DNA of 64,000 nucleotides, from positions 62,001-126,000 of the forward strand of contig NZ_RDTE01000001.1 of NCBI RefSeq assembly GCF_004125265.1, written 5' to 3'. The notes beneath the pieces are model-generated. The model made no database searches and was not told the origin of the DNA. It saw nothing but the letters and a program-made list of their open reading frames with translations. This document shows positions 60,491-64,000 of the stretch, piece after piece; the first letter of the stretch is position 1; every line of letters starts with the position of its first letter. The translations under genes were made by a program, and so were the position numbers. The DNA comes from Streptomyces lydicus (lineage in GTDB: Bacteria > Actinomycetota > Actinomycetes > Streptomycetales > Streptomycetaceae).

Positions 60491-60793
60491 TCAGCCGGGG
60501 TCGGGTTCGGTGGTGGTCATGGCCTCGATGTCCTGCCATGACAGCGGGTGCCGGTAGGCGCGGTGGGGTTCACGGGCCAGGATGTGTGCGGCGTTGCGGT
60601 GGGCGGTTTCGTGGGCGCGCCTGATGCGTTCGGTGGTGTGTTCGGGTGTGGCGTTGGGGGATGCGGTCTCTCGGGCGAAGTCGGCTGCTTCGTCGGCGAC
60701 TTCGTCGGGTGTGGCGTCGTACATGACGAGGTCGTCGACGATGGTGGAGTAGACGGCGAGTTGGCCGTTGGGCTGGAGGATGATCTGTCGCAT
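60491..60793 (-). CDS. Small helical protein
   Basis: 100 residues from ATG 60793; GGAAGGGA lies rather far (about 11 nt) upstream. The head MRQIILQPNGQLAVYSTIVD is strand-like. The rest is helical and acidic, with histidines (TTERIRRAHETAHRNAAHIL, AREPHRAYRHPLSWQDIEAM). The open frame continues upstream without a stop through repeat copy B into the degenerate gene at 61090-61432, but coding character is lost in between. Not recognised. Confidence 0.55.
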   Translation of the reverse strand: MRQIILQPNGQLAVYSTIVDDLVMYDATPDEVADEAADFARETASPNATPEHTTERIRRAHETAHRNAAHILAREPHRAYRHPLSWQDIEAMTTTEPDPG

Positions 60794-60873
60794 CGGGCCG
60801 GGTTCCCTTCCGAGGTGCGGTGCGGCGGGTGGAGTGGCGCGGCTGGCGGCCCCTGCCCCGCGCCGGGCGGGGG

Positions 60874-61000
60874 CCGGACCGCCCCCCGGGGGGGCGGTCC
60901 GGCGGCCGGGGGCTCGACCGCACCTGGGGGGTGGTGCGGGAGCGCCTTCCGGCGCCACCGACACTCCCCCAGGTCGGGGCAAGACCCGCAAGCGCACGGA
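60874..61000. repeat. Dispersed intergenic repeat, copy B
   Basis: Hairpin with CCGGACCGCCCC and GGGGCGGTCCGG arms, then the same ordered blocks as copy A. It is followed by GGCGACGGGAACGCG and, at 61060-61110, GCTTGAACGCGGGCCGGGTG...GTGACGGGTTGTTG, which also follows at 62085-62115. Confidence 0.8.
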
Positions 61001-61089
61001 GTCCGGACCGCGGGGCGACGGGAACGCGGGCGGGATGCCGGGGGTTCGGGGCGGGCTTGAACGCGGGCCGGGTGCCAGACAGCACCCGA

Positions 61090-61432
61090 GCCGGGTGCGT
61101 GACGGGTTGTTGTGGCCCGGCACCGTTCGCGGTGCCAGGGCCTTCGCGGCCGGGGCCTTGGGGGCCTTCGGTCCGGTCGGGGCCTTGGGCTTCTGGCTGG
61201 GCGTGGTGGTGTTGCGCTTGGGCTGGGTGTGGTCGGTGCCCGGGTGGTGCTGCGTTCCCTGGTAGGCGGGGCGGTTGGTGCCGGTGTGGGTCAGCAGGCA
61301 GGGGCGGGGACCGCCGCGGACGATGTCGGCGTGTGCGGTGGCGCGGCAAGGCGGCGGGGCGGGTTGGGGCTGCGTGGGTGGTGGGGCACGGAGGGTTAGT
61401 GGGGCGACACCGACACCGTGCGGCTCGGGCAT
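61090..61432 (-). pseudogene. Degenerate relative of the 58004 membrane protein
   Basis: From ATG 61432 the frame gives CRATAHADIVRGGPRPCLLT, HTGTNRPAYQGTQHHPGTD and KPKAPTGPKAPKAPAAK. This matches the middle and tail of the 58004 protein (HTDIVHGGPRPCLLTHT). The membrane helix is gone and there is no stop; the frame runs on through repeat copy B into the 60491 gene. No ribosome binding site. It appears to be an inactivated duplicate. Confidence 0.6.
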
Positions 61433-61506
61433 TGAGGTGGCGGCCCCGAAAAGCAGTGAGCCCGCCGCACACTGGTCAGGTGTGCGGCGGGGCCGAGGTG
61501 TTCGGG

Positions 61507-61872
61507 TCAGAGGCGGCCGGCGGTCTTCTCGACGGTGGCCTGCGCGCGTGCGCTGTAGTCAGCGGGCTGACGGGACTGCTCGTCCTCGCGCAGGCGGTCG
61601 CGTGCGCCGGCGGACACGAAAGCCACGGCGGCAGCCATCTGGGCGCTGGCGGCGACGGCAAAGAGCGGAGTCAACAACGTGTCGTGGCGTGCCGCTGCGT
61701 GGATCATCAACACGGAGAACAGAGCGGCTGACACTGCGTTGAAGAGGCCGACAGTGAACAGCCGGCGAGGAGCGCGGGGCTTGCCGTCCTTGAACACGAC
61801 GACGGCGGCGGTTGCGGCTGCTGCCGGTGCGCCTACCGAGCAGGCGGCGGTGAGCACGTGGGTCAGCGTCAT
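61507..61872 (-). CDS. Small membrane protein
   Basis: 121 residues from ATG 61872, with AGAAGAGAG upstream. Hydrophobic segments at about 5-25, 38-58 and 65-87 (for example AACSVGAPAAAATAAVVVFK, LFNAVSAALFSVLMIHAA) are followed by a charged tail (ARDRLREDEQSRQPADYSA). No motif. Expressed apparently on its own, with about 600 nt of repeat-rich DNA upstream. Confidence 0.65.
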   Translation of the reverse strand: MTLTHVLTAACSVGAPAAAATAAVVVFKDGKPRAPRRLFTVGLFNAVSAALFSVLMIHAAARHDTLLTPLFAVAASAQMAAAVAFVSAGARDRLREDEQSRQPADYSARAQATVEKTAGRL

Positions 61873-62282
61873 GGGATCGCTCTCTTCTTCTCAGGATGGG
61901 TGTTGGTGTGCTGGGCCGGGCGGGTGTGTTCACCGCCCTCGGCTGGCGGGTTGAACTGTGGCGGGGGCGGAGGCAAGCGCCGCAAGACGGAGCCAGGGCC
62001 GGGCCGACCCGGGCGGGCGCGGAGCGGCCCCACTTCGGGTGGCGACGGGAACGCGGAAGCCCGCCCCGGGAGCGGGGCAGGCTTGAACGCGGGCCGGGTG
62101 CGTGACGGGTTGTTGGCCTGGCATTGTTCGCGGTGCTGGGGCGTGTGGGGGGCCGGGCAGGGGCGGCGGGGCCGTCAGGCGGTGGGAGGTGCAGCGCCTA
62201 CGGTGGGGCGGCCTCTTCCGCGAGACACCGGGGGGGCAGGGCGCGCGGGCAGGTGACCAGGGCGTGCCATGGGGAAGGGGTG

Positions 62283-62431
62283 CCGGGCCGCCCCGGGGGG
62301 GGCGGCCCGGCGGCCGGGGGCTCGACCGCACCTGGGGGTGGTGCGGGAGCGCCTTCCGGCAGCACCGACACTCCCCCAGGTGGGGCCAAGGCGCGCAAGC
62401 GCACGGGGTGCGGACGGCGGGCGTGCGGCGG
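62283..62431. repeat. Dispersed intergenic repeat, copy C
   Basis: Hairpin CCGGGCCGCCCC / GGGGCGGCCCGG followed by the same ordered blocks as copies A and B. It lies just downstream of the 62483 gene and upstream of the 61507 gene. A CCCGAACCCGGGCGGGATGCCGGGTTCGGGGC palindrome follows at 62432-62464 and probably terminates the 62483 gene. Confidence 0.8.
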
Positions 62432-62482
62432 CCCCGAACCCGGGCGGGATGCCGGGTTCGGGGCCGGTGGGCGTGGTGCTGG

Positions 62483-62878
62483 TCAGGCGGCCGGGATGGT
62501 CAGCAGGTGGCGCAGCCGGTCCAGGCCGGTGGCGTTGCGGCCGCGGCGCTCGTGCTCGGCCCGGCGGGCCTGGGCGCGGCGGTGGCTGGTGTAGGGGAGT
62601 TGGAGGTCGCGGACCAGGGTGCTGTTGCGGGCCTGGATGCGGGTGGCCTGGGCGCCGGTGATGTATGCCTCGGTGACTTCGTCGAAGATCCGGCGGGCGG
62701 CGGCCTGGGGGCAGCCGTTCAGGAGGGGAGCGGCGTCGGGGCCTTCTTCTTCGAACGCGGTGATCGCGGTGGTCACGAAGGCGGCGTGTGCCGGGTTCTT
62801 GCACTGGCCCGCGGTCTCCTGCAGTTCGTCCAGGATGTGCGGGAATTCGAGGACGTAGCCGCTGGGTGTCACCTTCAT
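62483..62878 (-). CDS. Hypothetical helical protein
   Basis: 131 residues from ATG 62878 behind GGAGGA. It begins VTPSGYVLEFPHILDELQET and continues with AAFVTTAITAFEEEGPDAAP, RRIFDEVTEAYITGAQATRI and a basic tail (HRRAQARRAEHERRGRNATG). Two cysteines. The charge split (acidic first, basic last) could suit nucleic-acid contact. Not recognised. Strong own start and a 3' palindrome. Confidence 0.65.
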   Translation of the reverse strand: MKVTPSGYVLEFPHILDELQETAGQCKNPAHAAFVTTAITAFEEEGPDAAPLLNGCPQAAARRIFDEVTEAYITGAQATRIQARNSTLVRDLQLPYTSHRRAQARRAEHERRGRNATGLDRLRHLLTIPAA

Positions 62879-63028
62879 GAAATCCTCCGAGAGAGCGTGT
62901 TGGCCGTGCCGGGTGGGGCCGGGCTGGGCGGCCCGAAGAGGCGGATGGGGGTGGTCACCGCTCCTCCGGGCCGCTGGACCGAACATGGCCCAGGGCGCGG
63001 CAAACGGCGCAACCGCCGAACGGCGGCC

Positions 63029-63772
63029 CTATGCGTTGGAGGAGTCGGCGCTGTCGTGCTCGTCCGGCTCGGCCATCTCCGTATCGCTGTGGTCTGCGAA
63101 GGAGATGTCTTCGATCCGTACGCCGAGCTTGCTGAGGGAGGCCAGGTCGTGCGTCTCGTGTTCGAGCCGTGCGGCCTGCGCCTGGGCCTCCTCGGCGGTC
63201 GCGGCGGTGAGGCTGAAGCGGAGGGAGGTGGGGAGCGACGAGAAGGTGTAGCGGGGCATGGGCGTGAGCGGACCGACCGTCCGATGCACGGGCCCGGGGC
63301 CGGCTGCGGGTGACGGGGCAGGCGTGGGATGCGGGGCGGCGTTGCCGTAGCAGGTGCACGAGCGTTGCCGGTGGGCTTCAACGGCCCGGTCGTCGTTCTT
63401 GCTGTCGGGGACTTGATGGTGCGTGCCGTGGAGGTCGAACACGATATGGCCACGGTCGTCGGCGGGGTCGGGGGGGCATCCGTCGCCCTGCCATCGCAGG
63501 TGGGCGGTGAGAGTGATCTGGTGGTGTCGCGCGAAGTCTTCGATGGCGACGAAGTCCTTCGACCAGGGCCACGATTTGGCCCAGTCGCTGTTCTCCTCAT
63601 CCACCTGGAAGCCGGTGACGTAGCGCTTGGTGCACGTGCCCTCAGTTCGCTCGAACAGCAGCGGGTTGAAGAACACGGCGAGATCGCAGAGGTACTCCTC
63701 TGCGTCGGGACCGTCCAGCCTCACAGGCCGGTCGAAGGTGATGCGGCCCTCGTAGTACAGCTCGTATCCCAC
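63029..63772 (-). CDS. DUF6205-like protein with extra C-terminal part
   Basis: 247 residues from GTG 63772 behind AGGAG. The head VGYELYYEGRITFDRPVRLD, then EEYLCDLAVFFNPLLFERTE, SKDFVAIEDFARHHQITLTA and HLRWQGDGCPPDPADDRGHI follow the DUF6205 pattern seen in Streptomyces mobile DNA. After a proline-rich linker a second short alpha/beta stretch (RYTFSSLPTSLRFSLTAATA) and an acidic tail complete it. Function is unknown. The window ends 228 nt upstream. Confidence 0.7.
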   Translation of the reverse strand: MGYELYYEGRITFDRPVRLDGPDAEEYLCDLAVFFNPLLFERTEGTCTKRYVTGFQVDEENSDWAKSWPWSKDFVAIEDFARHHQITLTAHLRWQGDGCPPDPADDRGHIVFDLHGTHHQVPDSKNDDRAVEAHRQRSCTCYGNAAPHPTPAPSPAAGPGPVHRTVGPLTPMPRYTFSSLPTSLRFSLTAATAEEAQAQAARLEHETHDLASLSKLGVRIEDISFADHSDTEMAEPDEHDSADSSNA

Positions 63773-64000
63773 AGCGGGTCTCCTGGTGCAGTTCTGGTCA
63801 GGTGCCGTGGAGGGTGAGGCGGGAGAGGGCAAGCCGCGCAAGACAACCCGGCGCGGCGGCTGGTGGTTCGGTGGATGCCAGGTGGGCCGGGGCGGGCCGG
63901 GGTTCGGGGCGCGGCGGCCCGGGGCGGCATGCGGATCGCCCCGCGCCCGGGAGCGGAGTCCGGGGCGCGGGGCCGGGTGTCGGGTGCCCGGGTCGCCGGT
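63773..64000. other. GC-rich end of the window, no gene seen
   Basis: Contains a probable 3' hairpin region (GGATCGCCCCGCGCCCGG...CCGGGGCGCGGGGCC, about 63935-63982), like those following other genes of this array, so another minus-strand gene probably ends just beyond the window. Confidence 0.5.

Noticed and set aside
45649..64000. A complete conjugation system
   Set aside because: Only relaxase/helicase and DUF1173-like genes are visible; no coupling protein, VirB-type or TraB/FtsK-type translocase was found in this window.

Overview
The window is very GC-rich DNA whose codon use, protein families (a WhiB-like protein, DUF6283/6221/6205-like proteins, lysine/alanine-rich DNA-binding proteins, a CspA-type cold-shock protein) and start sites point to Streptomyces or a close relative. 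No rRNA, tRNA or core metabolic genes were seen. It contains plasmid-type replication genes with an iteron-rich non-coding region, a ParA-like protein and a very large MobF-type relaxase/helicase. I read it as an internal piece of a large, probably linear, conjugative plasmid or a similar accessory replicon. No telomere, integrase or transposase was recognised.

Layout. 0-24.5 kb: mostly small genes of unknown function on both strands. They include a transglutaminase-like protein, an M48-type membrane protease, a ParA-like protein with arginines in its P-loop, two paralogous large unknowns, a CoiA-like nuclease, a TPR protein, secreted and membrane proteins, a GntR regulator and a cold-shock protein. 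Several of these genes appear leaderless, with a TAnnnT box 6-7 nt before the start codon. 25.4-30.5 kb: the replication block. A primase/polymerase gene overlaps a helicase gene, with an HTH regulator gene and its palindromic operator upstream. Downstream lies a non-coding region with twelve GGTGACGCAC iterons arranged six against six around an AT-richer core, followed by a second iteron family. A WhiB-like gene closes the block. 31-45 kb: a GNAT-like fusion, an H1-like DNA-binding protein, an MFS exporter, an M41-like protease, and a three-gene coupled operon (37.0-39.1 kb). That operon encodes a histidine-decarboxylase-like protein without its PLP lysine and a Nudix-like protein without its catalytic glutamates. 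Several large unknowns follow. 44.3-50.3 kb: a DUF1173-like protein and the TraA-type relaxase/helicase, then a C/A-rich, nearly G-free tract. 51.5-64 kb: an array of short minus-strand genes of unknown function, most with their own Shine-Dalgarno sequence and many with a 3' hairpin built on a CGGCCCCG stem. The array is interspersed with dispersed GC-rich intergenic repeats.

How it fits together. The primase/polymerase-helicase pair probably acts at the iteron region. The relaxase would process DNA for transfer, most simply at the unusual tract next to it, and the 51.5-64 kb array would then be transfer-linked or leading-region DNA. A recurring theme is intact reading frames for proteins that have lost catalytic residues (ParA-like, PLP decarboxylase-like, Nudix-like, helicase-like), which suggests binding or regulatory roles.
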